Of a stretch of DNA of 64,000 bases, positions 52,847 through 61,263 are shown in pieces. The notes beneath the pieces are model-generated. The model had not been told where the DNA came from and searched no databases. It saw only the letters and a program-made list of their open reading frames with translations. This stretch comes from Curtobacterium sp. MCSS17_008 (GTDB lineage Bacteria > Actinomycetota > Actinomycetes > Actinomycetales > Microbacteriaceae). Positions within the stretch are counted from its first letter, which is position 1; every line of letters starts with the position of its first letter. Made by a program: the position numbers and the translations under genes. Location: positions 62,001 to 126,000 of the forward strand of contig NZ_QKSM01000008.1 in NCBI RefSeq assembly GCF_003234185.1. The letters run 5' to 3'.

Positions 52847-53154
52847 GCGGCGCACCCGGGTCATCTCGTACAACGAGAACCCAAGAACCACCTCCGGAGG
52901 CACTGCGGATCGATGGAAGGAGGGTCCTCTCGTACGCAGGACCGAAGACGCGCGACAGGTCGATCGCGAGGAGCGGAGCGCTCCCCGAGCGACAGCGCGG
53001 AACTGCCCCGCTCGTCATCGCCTCGATCCCCCTCGCCGTCATGCTCGCGGCGGGCGATGTGCTGAACGGCGCGGTCTGTATGGCCGCCATCGTCGCCCTG
53101 AGCGCGAGCTTCACCTCCTGGTGGTTCACGCCAAGGGGCGGGTCCCGACCGTGA
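52843..53154 (+). CDS. Membrane protein with two C-terminal helices
   Basis: A 103-aa protein starting at GTG overlapping the previous stop. Residues 1-55 are polar (RTTRTQEPPPEALRIDGRRVLSYAGPKTRDR), then two hydrophobic runs (APLVIASIPLAVMLAAGDVL, GAVCMAAIVALSASFTSWWF). No family recognised. Next start overlaps its stop. Confidence 0.62.
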   Translation: MSGAPGSSRTTRTQEPPPEALRIDGRRVLSYAGPKTRDRSIARSGALPERQRGTAPLVIASIPLAVMLAAGDVLNGAVCMAAIVALSASFTSWWFTPRGGSRP

Positions 53155-53594
53155 TCGCTATCCGCGCGGGCCTCGCGCTGCTCACATCGATGATCGGAAG
53201 CGCGATCGTCCTCACGACCATCTGCTTCGTCGCCGTCGCGACCTCGTCCATAACCGGTCGAGCCGTCCACCTGCCCGGCCTCGTCACTGCTGCACCAGCC
53301 CGATCGCCGGAAGTCGCGACGGGTGAGACCGGTGACACGGTCGTCGTCTGGTTCGTGATCGTGACGCTCGCGCTCCCTCGGCCTCGAGGTCCTTCGGCTG
53401 CAACGACCGAGGCGCCCTTCGGGATCCGTTGCGTTGCACTCAACCAAGACGAACGCTGCGTCAGCGTCCGGGAACGATCAACCCGCGACGATCAGCCAGA
53501 GACACGGAGGAATCGCGGGCCGTCGTACCCGTCGCACGACACGTGCGCCGTGAAGTCAGCGAGCGAACGGACTCAGTGCCCACGTTCGCCGTAG
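53151..53594 (+). CDS. Putative membrane protein, C-terminus possibly scrambled
   Basis: GTG start overlapping the previous stop. A clear helix near the N-terminus (ALLTSMIGSAIVLTTICFVAVA), then an exposed stretch (TGRAVHLPGLVTAAPARSPEVATGETGD) and a second hydrophobic run (TVVVWFVIVTLALP). After about residue 85 the sequence loses any pattern and its last 20 residues run antisense through the DUF1653 remnant, so the gene probably lost its own end in a rearrangement. Confidence applies to the first half. Confidence 0.42.
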   Translation: MIAIRAGLALLTSMIGSAIVLTTICFVAVATSSITGRAVHLPGLVTAAPARSPEVATGETGDTVVVWFVIVTLALPRPRGPSAATTEAPFGIRCVALNQDERCVSVRERSTRDDQPETRRNRGPSYPSHDTCAVKSASERTQCPRSP

Positions 53595-53710
53595 AGCGCC
53601 TGGTAGACGACGACCGGCTCCTCGGTCTCGGCATCCCTCGCCACGAGGACCACCTCGTACTCCCCGCCCTTGAAGTACCGGTACCGCCCAGCGGTCACAT
53701 CGCTGCTCAC
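53573..53710 (-). pseudogene. DUF1653 gene broken by a nonsense codon
   Basis: Reads VSSDVTAGRYRYFKGGEYEVV and continues to ALYGERGH, then TGA. The intact paralogue at 62303-62518 has TGG (Trp) at this point and continues WVRSLEDF; here the bases after the stop still read VRSLADFTAHVSCDGYDGPRFL in the same frame, down to about 53515. So one G-to-A change ended a formerly full-length gene. The start would be GTG at 53708-53710, as in the paralogue. Confidence 0.85.
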
Positions 53711-53812
53711 CCGAACGATCGTAGGACTCCTCCCCCCCGTCGGCGGCCGCCGCCCGCAGCCGTCGGCGACCCGGATCTTCATCGTGCTCGGCGGAGCCGT
53801 GGTCGTCTTCGG

Positions 53813-54256
53813 TCTGCGCTACACGATCGCTACTTCGCCGATCTCGTCGCGGCGGCCTGGTCGGACGCCGTCCTGACCGAGGAAGAAGGTCTCGAGATCG
53901 CGACCGTAGGCACCCTGCTCGACATCGGAGCACCCAGCATCGCGCTCGCGATGCAGGGTTCGCCTTCGAAGAAGACGGCCCCGTCATCGGAGCCTGACGA
54001 TGGTCAGGAACTCGAGTTGGACGGCTCGAGCCTCGTCGTCCTGACCGGAGAGATGCGCCGTCCGAGGGACACCATCGAGGCGGATCTGGCGCGGCTCGGC
54101 ATCCGGACGGCCCGAGCGGTCACCAAGAAGACCACCCTTCTCATCGCAGCCGACGTGAGTAGCCTCTCTGGGAAGGCGCGGAAGGCGACGCAGTACGGGA
54201 TCCGGATCGCGAGCGAGGACGCGCTCGAGGCTGCGATAGCGCATGCTGCAGCCTGA
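53813..54256 (+). pseudogene. C-terminal remnant of a DnaQ-like exonuclease with BRCT domain
   Basis: The frame reads LHDRYFADLVAAAWSDAVLTEEEGLEIATVGTLLDIGAPS, the tail found behind DnaQ-type 3'-5' exonuclease domains in actinobacteria. A BRCT domain follows: SSLVVLTGEMRRPRDTIEADLARLGIRTARAVTKKTTLLIAADVSSLSGKARKATQYGIRIASEDALEAAI. The exonuclease domain is absent: upstream is the DUF1653 remnant in the other strand and no start codon fits. A 5' truncated gene; the BRCT part could still be translated if a promoter exists. Confidence 0.7.
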
Positions 54257-54266
54257 AACGCTCACG

Positions 54267-54290
54267 CCGATCAACGCCACGGCTGATCGG
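54267..54290. terminator. Small hairpin between convergent units
   Basis: CCGATCA (54267-54273), a 10-nt loop, TGATCGG (54284-54290). It lies 11 nt after the BRCT remnant's stop and 22 nt from the stop of the convergent helicase gene. Confidence 0.5.
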
Positions 54291-54311
54291 TAGCGGGAGG
54301 AACTCCTTCAC

Positions 54312-56042
54312 TCAGGGTTCGGATCGGTTCTGGAGGACCGCCCGTACACGTTCACGCAGCCCCGGATCAACCACGTACAGGTAGGTGCCGAGGACGCCAC
54401 GCGTCATCAGGACGCTGTAGACGTTCTTCACGAAGCGGAGGACATCGTCGTCTGAGTACTCGATGCCGAGACGCGGGTTGTTCTCCATGCCCTTCTTGTC
54501 GAAGTAATTGGCACGGTCGAACACGACGCGCTGGACCCGTTCATCGAAGCGCACGTCCGGACCGATGATGACGCCGGCGTAGTTGAGGTCGTATCCCTGC
54601 ACAGTGTGGATCGACCCAACCTGGTCGATGGCACCGGGAGACGTGATCCAGTCCTTCTGCGTCTGGTTCCACCGCAGGCGCTGCCCATCGAGTTCGATGT
54701 CGTAGGCGCAGGGATCGTTCTTGCTCTTCCATTCCCACGCGTACCCCGCGACGAGGCGGGAAAGCCCAACCTCTGTTTCTCGAGTGCGGATCGCGTCGTG
54801 CATCTCGCCGAGGTCGTCGAACAGCCGCAGGTCGTAATCGCCGAAATCCTCCCGCTTGCGCGGCATGGCGCTCAACAGCGACCGAGCGAAGGACACGTAG
54901 TCGGCCCCTCCTCGGACGCGCATCTGCGTCCGGAGCGGGTAGTTTCGGTCCACGGCGTCGGCCTCAGCGATGAGCGCCTTCTGAGTGTGCTGCGGAAGGT
55001 CAGCGGGCCGGACACTCTGGTTCACGTCGATTAGGAAGATCTGGTGACGGCTCTGCGCTCGGATCCAGTCCACCTGGGTCAAGTGATCGGCGTCCGCACC
55101 AAACAACTTCTCGTTGATCTCCCCGAAGCTCTTGTTCTGCATGCCGGACGCTTGATTGGCGCGATGGTTGAGGCGGTGCGACTCGTCGACGACGAGCAGG
55201 TCCCACGGCTCGTCACTCTTCCCGACCTCGAACGGGGTCAGGACCATCGTCTTGTCGAGCCCCGGCGTCTTCGCGAACACGCGCTTGAGAGAGGCCCGCA
55301 GCGCCTGCTGCGGAACAACGAGTCCGAGGCGGGCATCTTCGAGTCGATGATGGTTTTCCTCGGTGAAGAAGTCAGCAAAGAGCACGTCGCTCTCCGCCTC
55401 CCCCAGGTCCCTGCCGAGCCTGAGGTCGCGCAGCAGCTTGAGCAGGTACACGGCGACGATCGTCTTGCCAGTCCCCGGGTCTCCTTGCACGGTGATGGGT
55501 GCCGCTGCTTCGTGATCCCAGTCCTCGAAGAGCCCCTCCAGGATGTCCTCCACCGCAAGTGCCTGATCTTGGTTCAAGGCCTTGTAGGGCGAGAGCTTGA
55601 AGAGCTCGCGGTTCTCAATCTCCGGAAGGCTGCGCGTGAAGACATCTTGCTTGCGGAGTTCGTCGAAGATCTCCTGGAACGTGTCCCGATACCTCGTCCG
55701 GTCGTAGTAATCGGCGTCGACGATCCCCTTGTTACTGTTCAGAACGGTGAACTTCTCGTCCGCCGCGAGGAGGGCGATGAGCTGCGACTCGAGATCGAGG
55801 CAGACTGATTTGTTGAACGTGTCGTCGAGGACGAGGCGGACTGCCTTCAGCGTCCCGCGTTCGGGGGAATCGAGGTGCTGCCGCATCCGCACGGCGGCAT
55901 TCGACGTCTCGCCGACGTACACCCGTTTCCCGTCATCGAGGATGTAGACCACCGGCCAGTTGACGAAACGGCGGTTATCCAGTCGCCACGACCGGAGATG
56001 GTGCCGCGTCAACGGAAGCCGCTCGACCTCAAAGCTGGTCAT
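54312..56042 (-). CDS. GIY-YIG nuclease / DUF2075 (Schlafen-3-like) helicase
   Basis: A 576-aa two-part protein. Residues about 28-100 are a GIY-YIG nuclease: VVYILDDGKRVYVGETSNAAVRMRQH (Y33, YVG 42-44, R52), CLDLESQLI with the metal-binding Glu. From about 150 on is the DUF2075 SF1-type ATPase: ITVQGDPGTGKTIVAVYLL (Walker A), LLVVDESHRLNH (Walker B, DESH), IFLIDVNQSVRP, LRTQMRVRGGADYV, GSIHTVQGYDLNYAGVIIGPDV and VLMTRGVLGTYLYV. The ATG overlaps the MazG-like gene's end by 14 nt, so both come from one transcript. GC is visibly lower than in the chromosome around. A nucleic-acid-cutting helicase in a probable defence setting (inference). Confidence 0.9.
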   Translation of the reverse strand: MTSFEVERLPLTRHHLRSWRLDNRRFVNWPVVYILDDGKRVYVGETSNAAVRMRQHLDSPERGTLKAVRLVLDDTFNKSVCLDLESQLIALLAADEKFTVLNSNKGIVDADYYDRTRYRDTFQEIFDELRKQDVFTRSLPEIENRELFKLSPYKALNQDQALAVEDILEGLFEDWDHEAAAPITVQGDPGTGKTIVAVYLLKLLRDLRLGRDLGEAESDVLFADFFTEENHHRLEDARLGLVVPQQALRASLKRVFAKTPGLDKTMVLTPFEVGKSDEPWDLLVVDESHRLNHRANQASGMQNKSFGEINEKLFGADADHLTQVDWIRAQSRHQIFLIDVNQSVRPADLPQHTQKALIAEADAVDRNYPLRTQMRVRGGADYVSFARSLLSAMPRKREDFGDYDLRLFDDLGEMHDAIRTRETEVGLSRLVAGYAWEWKSKNDPCAYDIELDGQRLRWNQTQKDWITSPGAIDQVGSIHTVQGYDLNYAGVIIGPDVRFDERVQRVVFDRANYFDKKGMENNPRLGIEYSDDDVLRFVKNVYSVLMTRGVLGTYLYVVDPGLRERVRAVLQNRSEP

Positions 56043-56349
56043 ACTTGGTGCTCCGTCCCCGCGATCGCTCGATCGGGTACTTGTCCCTGGTGATGGCGAG
56101 CTTCTCGCGCATCAGCTCTTCGGGCGACGCGCCGAGGCGGTCTGCGAGCAAGAAGCAGTACGTGAGCACATCGGCGAGTTCGCGTCGCACGCGCTCCCGG
56201 TCTCCGTTGTCGTCCCACTGGAAGCACTCGAGCAGTTCCGCGGCTTCGATCGAGATGCTCTTCGCGAGATTTGCCTCCGAATGGAACTGTCCCCATTCCC
56301 GCTCGCTCACGAACGCTCGTAGCTCGTCCTGAAGTCCCTCGTCCGCCAT
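56029..56349 (-). CDS. MazG-like nucleotide pyrophosphohydrolase
   Basis: A 106-aa all-alpha NTP pyrophosphatase: ISIEAAELLECFQWDD (E-x-x-x-E metal ligands) and RRELADVLTYCFLLADRLG (E-x-x-D), the MazG/RS21-C6-type signature. It would hydrolyse (d)NTPs to monophosphates and pyrophosphate. First gene of a two-gene unit: its end overlaps the GIY-YIG/DUF2075 helicase start by 14 nt, which means strict co-expression. The start is the ATG at 56347-56349. Divergent from the NERD-helicase gene. Confidence 0.9.
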   Translation of the reverse strand: MADEGLQDELRAFVSEREWGQFHSEANLAKSISIEAAELLECFQWDDNGDRERVRRELADVLTYCFLLADRLGASPEELMREKLAITRDKYPIERSRGRSTKYDQL

Positions 56350-56560
56350 GTTGCGACGGTAGCAGCGCGGCTGTTCATGAACGCAGCTCCTCGCCGCGCG
56401 ACCGATGGCAACGGAGTGGCGATGCAGTGCCCGACACGAGTGCGAACACCCCAGAACAGGTGCTCGCGCCCACCTCGCCCCGACCACGAGGATGATTCAG
56501 CACCGCACGCCCAGGGGAAGACGCCCGGTGCCACGAGCAAGATCCCCGTGGGAACGCACC

Positions 56561-58660
56561 ATGACGATGGCCGGAGAATCGGCAGGCACCGAAGCCCGCC
56601 GCCAACGAGGCCTCGCAGCCGAACACCGCCGCCGCGCCGACGAAGCCGACCAACGTGCCGCGCGGTTCGAGATCGCCGAGCGCACCGAGAGTGCGACCGC
56701 AAAGGTCCTCGCTCCACTCGCCGGCATCGGCTACCACCTCCTCGCCGACCGCCGTTGGCCCGGCAGCCGCACCGCGCAGGTCGACATGGTCGTCGTCGGG
56801 CGCGCCGGCGTCTTCATCGTCGACACGAAGGCCTGGCGAGACGTCGCCGTGCACAACGACCGCATCACCCGCGGCCAGGAGGACGTCACCGACGACATCG
56901 CCCGCCTGGCCGACCTCGCGTACTCGACCGAAGCGGCCCTGACCGACATCGGGCTCGCGCCCGGCGAGGTCCACGCCATCGCAGCCCTGGCTGGCCAGAA
57001 GAGGATGCACGCGCAGGTCGCGTCGGTCGACGTCCTCGGCGTCCACGACGTCATCGGTCACATCACGAAGCGCGGCGCCCGGCTCTCCTCGGAGCGCGTC
57101 GACCAGGTCCTCGCTGCACTCCTGCAGCACTTCCCCGTGATCGGCAGCACCTCGGAGCCCCAGCCGCAGCTCGTCGTCCCCGCACCGGTCCTCCCACGCC
57201 AGCAGACTCCCCCGGTCGAGCCGCTCGACGACGAGGTCGTCGAGCGGCTCCTCGACGGCGTCCTCGAAGCGCCCATCGAGGACTGGATGGCCTTCCTCGA
57301 CCCCGCACAGGCGCGGCTCGTCCGCCGCAACTTCAACGGACCAGCACGCATCCGCGGCGCCGCGGGCACCGGCAAGACCGTGGTCGGCCTGCACCGCGCC
57401 GCCTACCTCGCGCGCGCGACGGGCGGTCGCGTCCTCTTCACCACCTACATCCGCACCCTCCCCGCGGTCCTCGAGTCACTGCTCGAGCGACTCGCCCCCG
57501 ACATGGTCGACCGCGTCGACTTCGTCAACGTCCATGCCTTCGCGAACCGCCTCCTCAAGGAGCGCGGAGTCGCGTTCCGCGTCGACACCCTGGAGGCGCA
57601 GCGCGCGTTCTCCGACGCATGGAACGTGATCAGCGCCTCCAGTCCGTTGAAGGCGGCTCGCTTTACGCGCCGATACTGGGAGGACGAGATCGCCTACGTC
57701 ATCAAGGGCCGTGGACTGACGCACTTCGACGAGTACGCGGACCTGGCGCGCGTCGGGCGGAAGCACGCGCTGCCCGTCGACGTGCGGCTGGCAGTGTGGG
57801 ACCTCTACGAGGCGTACACGACGAACCTGCGGCAGCGGGGCGTGTGCGACTTTGAGGACACGGTGCTGCTCGCCCGCGACGCGGTGCGCGAGCTCCCCCT
57901 CGACCGCTACGACGCGGCGATCGTCGACGAGGCCCAGGACCTGTCGTGCGCGATGGTGTCGCTGCTGCACGCGCTCGTCGGCGATCGACCCGACGGGCTG
58001 ACCCTGATCGGCGACGGCCAGCAGACGATCTACCCCGGTGGCTACACCCTCGGCGAGGTCGGCATCAGCCTCGCCGGACGCGGAGTCGTCCTCGACGTGA
58101 ACCACCGGAACACTGCCGAGATCCTCGAGTTCGCCAAGCAGATGGTGGCCGACGACCAGTTCGTCGACATCGAGGGCGTCGACGGCGTCGGTGATGCGAT
58201 CTCGGACGTCATCCGGTCGGGCGAGGAACCCGGTCTGCACCACTTCACGAACCGAGCAGACCACGACGCGGCGCTGCTCGCTCGCGTCGAACAGGTCCTC
58301 CGACTCGTGGGCACCGGTCGAGGCGACGTCGGCATCCTCACCGCCACCAACCTGCAGGCGGGCAAGGTCCGGGCGCTGCTCGACGGAGCGGGTGTGGCGT
58401 CGGTGTCGCTGAAGGATTACGCGGGCAAGAGCTCCGACCAGATCCGCGTCGGCACGATCAAGCGGGCGAAGGGCCTTGAGTTCAAGCAGGTGCTCCTGCC
58501 GCACGTGCCGGCGAAGCTCATCGCCGACGCCCCGGAGACCGAGTCCGTCGCGGACCGCGAGCGTCGGGAGCTCGACCGGCGCGAGCTCTACGTCGGTATG
58601 ACGCGGGCGCGCGACGGGCTCTGGGTCGGCTCCCTCGGAACGCCTCGCCCGAGCCGCTGA
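56561..58660 (+). CDS. NERD-domain UvrD/Rep-family helicase
   Basis: A 699-aa protein: a helical N-terminus (AEHRRRADEADQRAARFEIAER), a NERD nuclease-like domain (about 45-170; HLLADRRWPGSRTAQVDMVVVGRAGVFIVDTKAW with the D..D-x-K core), then a UvrD-type core: IRGAAGTGKTVVGLHRAAYLA (Walker A), FEDTVLLARD, AAIVDEAQDLSCAMVSLLHAL (DEAQD), LIGDGQQTIYPGGYTLGEVG, LDVNHRNTAEIL, IRVGTIKRAKGLEFKQVLLPHV and LYVGMTRARDGLWVGSL. The ATG at 56561 (MTMAGES) is the likely start; a second Met is two codons on. Role in DNA repair or defence cannot be told apart. Confidence 0.9.
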   Translation: MTMAGESAGTEARRQRGLAAEHRRRADEADQRAARFEIAERTESATAKVLAPLAGIGYHLLADRRWPGSRTAQVDMVVVGRAGVFIVDTKAWRDVAVHNDRITRGQEDVTDDIARLADLAYSTEAALTDIGLAPGEVHAIAALAGQKRMHAQVASVDVLGVHDVIGHITKRGARLSSERVDQVLAALLQHFPVIGSTSEPQPQLVVPAPVLPRQQTPPVEPLDDEVVERLLDGVLEAPIEDWMAFLDPAQARLVRRNFNGPARIRGAAGTGKTVVGLHRAAYLARATGGRVLFTTYIRTLPAVLESLLERLAPDMVDRVDFVNVHAFANRLLKERGVAFRVDTLEAQRAFSDAWNVISASSPLKAARFTRRYWEDEIAYVIKGRGLTHFDEYADLARVGRKHALPVDVRLAVWDLYEAYTTNLRQRGVCDFEDTVLLARDAVRELPLDRYDAAIVDEAQDLSCAMVSLLHALVGDRPDGLTLIGDGQQTIYPGGYTLGEVGISLAGRGVVLDVNHRNTAEILEFAKQMVADDQFVDIEGVDGVGDAISDVIRSGEEPGLHHFTNRADHDAALLARVEQVLRLVGTGRGDVGILTATNLQAGKVRALLDGAGVASVSLKDYAGKSSDQIRVGTIKRAKGLEFKQVLLPHVPAKLIADAPETESVADRERRELDRRELYVGMTRARDGLWVGSLGTPRPSR

Positions 58661-58770
58661 CCGACGGGCTCGTGGGGCGTCATCGGTTTTACCGCGCCGT
58701 CGTCTCCGTCCTGGATGCTTCTCGTTTCCGCTACCTTCTCGATGATCCGGACCAACCGAACGCAGGAGTG

Positions 58771-59766
58771 ATGTTGGCGCAACCATTCGACCCCGAAAAG
58801 TTGAAGCAGGGGCTTTCCAGAACCCTCGACACCGTGGGTCAGGCCGCGCGCGACACCTCGTCCCGCGTGGCCAGCCAGGCGCGGTCTTGGAGAGGATCAG
58901 CCGAGGAGGCCATCGAAGCTCGGATCACCCCGGAAGAAGATCCGTACGAGCGTGCCACCGTCGACTACAACGCCGCCCACACGTCGATGACGGATAAGGG
59001 TCTCGCACTCCTCCGGCAGCGTGAGCGTTCGGTGGACCTCCTCGAACTCGTCGAGCACGTCGTCAACAGCATTGCCAACACTCCCAAGTCCTTCGGGGCG
59101 GCCTTCGAGGGGGTCGAGTTGAACCGGACTGCGTTCCTCAACGCCGAGGAGTTCGCGCGGAAGGACCTCGAAGCAGCGAGGGCGTCGGCGCTCCGAGCGG
59201 GCGCCGGCATCAGCGCCGGAGCTGCCGTCGCGAGCCTGGCGCCTGCAGCAGCGATGTGGACCGCGACCACCTTCGGTGCTGCCTCCACCGGGACTGCGAT
59301 CTCGACGCTTTCGGGTGCTGCGGCCACCAATGCGGCACTCGCCTGGCTGGGCGGCGGAGCCCTCGCGGCTGGCGGGGGTGGCACCGCGATGGGCGGAGCG
59401 CTCCTCGCACTAGCGGGTCCGATTGGTTGGACCGTTGCCGGGGCCGCACTCCTCACCTCGATCGTGCTCTTCACAAAGAAGAAGTCAGAGACGCGGGAAG
59501 CGAAGCACCAGGCGTTGCTGGCACTCCAGGAGAACACAGCGGCCGTTCGGGCGCTCGAGGTGCAGATCGAGGACCTCCTCGACCGCAGCACATCGATCCG
59601 CGAACTCCTCCGCGACAACTACACGCGCTCGCTCGGAGCGTTCGGCGCGGACTTCGCCGCGCTGTCGCAGGCTGATCAGTCATGTCTCGCAGCGCTCGTC
59701 AACACGGCAACGTCGTGCGCGGCCCTTCTCGGGACAAGGATCGTCCCGCGTTCCGTTGATGACTGA
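58771..59766 (+). CDS. Membrane protein with glycine-rich hydrophobic core, unknown
   Basis: A 331-aa protein. Residues 1-140 are amphipathic helices (DTVGQAARDTSSRVASQARSW; ERSVDLLELVEHVVNSI). Residues 142-235 are a long Gly/Ala/Ser-rich hydrophobic stretch (ISAGAAVASLAPAAAMW, TGTAISTLSGAAATNAALAW, LGGGALAAGGGGTAMGGALL, GPIGWTVAGAALLTSIVLF) of the type that forms glycine-zipper membrane hairpins. Residues 236-331 are again helical and charged. The stop lies 8 nt inside the next gene, so the pair is co-translated. ATG 58771 or TTG 58774; AGGAG is just upstream. I do not recognise the family; a pore- or membrane-remodelling effector is one guess. Confidence 0.72.
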   Translation: MLAQPFDPEKLKQGLSRTLDTVGQAARDTSSRVASQARSWRGSAEEAIEARITPEEDPYERATVDYNAAHTSMTDKGLALLRQRERSVDLLELVEHVVNSIANTPKSFGAAFEGVELNRTAFLNAEEFARKDLEAARASALRAGAGISAGAAVASLAPAAAMWTATTFGAASTGTAISTLSGAAATNAALAWLGGGALAAGGGGTAMGGALLALAGPIGWTVAGAALLTSIVLFTKKKSETREAKHQALLALQENTAAVRALEVQIEDLLDRSTSIRELLRDNYTRSLGAFGADFAALSQADQSCLAALVNTATSCAALLGTRIVPRSVDD

Positions 59767-61222
59767 GCGAGCCGCTGACACTGCGAAGCGCACGCAGGAA
59801 CAGGCCGTCGCCGCGTGGGTGAACCACCTGAACGAACTCCGCCTCGACTCGCTGTTCGATCGCCTGGCACGCCACGGGGACGACCTCGCAGCGGCGCTCA
59901 AGACGGTCGACGCAGCGCTACGGAGCATCGACCTCGAAGTCGTCGCTCGCAATCGGGGCGGGGTGAAGGGGATGCACGGCTTCATTGCGGAGGTCGCCGA
60001 GGTTGGCGTCAGCAATGCTCGCGCCCGCATCAACGGGGACGAGCGAGTCTACGAGTGGGTCAACGACAACGGCCCGGTCGATCTGCTCCGGCAGGGCGTC
60101 GAGATTCAGCAGAAGTTCGTGGCGGCCGGTGGTCGCCTCGGTCTCGGGGCGATCGGGGAGCACCTTGACAGGTACCCCGACTTCATCCGGAACGGTGGGA
60201 AGTACCAGGTCCCCGCGGATCACTACGCGAGGATCCGCCTGCTGCACGACATGCCGGCAGCGGACGCCAGCAGACTCGTTTCTGGGGCGGGCGATGGGCC
60301 GTCGTTCAAGGACTGGCAGCGCGTCCAGGCGTTCTTCGGCACAGGACGCGCCAGCATCGACTCTCTCGAACCCTCCAGACTCGAATACGCGGACGTTCAG
60401 CGGGGCGAGTACGCCGCAACGCTCGAGGGCGAGAAGGATTCACTGCGCGAAACAGGTCGATCACAGCGTGCTGCCGCTTCCGCCGCAGCAAGGGCGTCCT
60501 TGAGCGAGGGCGCGAAGGTCACAGTCGCCGCTGGTGCTGTCGAAGGAGCCACTACCTTCGTCCTGGCGGTCGTCGCGAAGCGCCGTGCCGGGAAGCCGAT
60601 TGCACAGTTCTCCCCGAAGGACTGGGTTGAGGTCCTCGAGGAGTCGGGAATCGGCGTGGTGAAGGGCGGCGTTCGCGGTGCGAGCGTGTACACCTTGACC
60701 AACCTCGCCGCGGCGCCCGCCGCTGTGGCGAGTTCGCTCGTCACAGCAAGCTTCGGCATCGCCGAGTTGGCGAACGAGTTCCGCGCCGGAGCGCTCACGG
60801 AGGTGGACTTCATCGAGCGAGCTGAAATGGTCTCGCTGGACGCGGCCGTCAGCACGGTTTCCTCACTCGTCGGTCAGGCGCTCATCCCGATCCCGATCCT
60901 CGGCGCCGTACTCGGCAACACGGTGGGCACCGTGATGTACAAGACGGTGGCCGACTCGCTGGCTCAGCAAGAAGCGAGGCTGCTCGAGCAGTACGCCGAC
61001 GAGCAACGAGCGCTCGGTGAACGGCTCTCCCGAGAGCAGGCACTCCTGGTCGACGAGATCAGGTCGGCAACGTCGACGTACGTTGAAGTCCTCGACCGCG
61101 CGTTCGAGCCGGAGGTCGAGGTCGCGCTCGCAGGTTCGATCGCGCTCGCGGAACACGTCGGCGTATCCCCGTCAGACATCCTCGACTCCGATGAGAAGTC
61201 GGCGGCGTACTTCCTCGACTGA
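59759..61222 (+). CDS. Partner protein with conserved GMHGFIAE...NDNGPVD block, unknown
   Basis: A 487-aa protein. Residues 66-160 carry a dense block (RNRGGVKGMHGFIAEVAEVG, YEWVNDNGPVDLLRQGVEIQQKF, LDRYPDFIRNGGKYQVPADHY) that looks strongly constrained; I have the impression of similar unnamed proteins in distant bacteria but cannot name them. A helical linker is followed by Ala/Gly-rich hydrophobic segments (VTVAAGAVEGATTFVLAVVA; ASVYTLTNLAAAPAAVASSLVTASFGIA; TVSSLVGQALIPIPILGAVLGNTVGTVM) and a coiled-coil-like charged helix (QQEARLLEQYADEQRALGERLSREQ). The start overlaps the preceding gene by 8 nt. Probable membrane partner of that protein. Confidence 0.72.
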   Translation: MTERAADTAKRTQEQAVAAWVNHLNELRLDSLFDRLARHGDDLAAALKTVDAALRSIDLEVVARNRGGVKGMHGFIAEVAEVGVSNARARINGDERVYEWVNDNGPVDLLRQGVEIQQKFVAAGGRLGLGAIGEHLDRYPDFIRNGGKYQVPADHYARIRLLHDMPAADASRLVSGAGDGPSFKDWQRVQAFFGTGRASIDSLEPSRLEYADVQRGEYAATLEGEKDSLRETGRSQRAAASAAARASLSEGAKVTVAAGAVEGATTFVLAVVAKRRAGKPIAQFSPKDWVEVLEESGIGVVKGGVRGASVYTLTNLAAAPAAVASSLVTASFGIAELANEFRAGALTEVDFIERAEMVSLDAAVSTVSSLVGQALIPIPILGAVLGNTVGTVMYKTVADSLAQQEARLLEQYADEQRALGERLSREQALLVDEIRSATSTYVEVLDRAFEPEVEVALAGSIALAEHVGVSPSDILDSDEKSAAYFLD

Positions 61223-61263
61223 CGTTTCGAAGACGGCACCGCAGTACAACAGCGCAGCTCCCG

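Noticed and set aside
53670..53876. 68-codon plus-strand frame with a hydrophobic stretch (IFIVLGGAVVVFGL)
   Set aside because: Its first half is antisense to the DUF1653 remnant and its last part overlaps the exonuclease remnant in another frame; no ribosome site.
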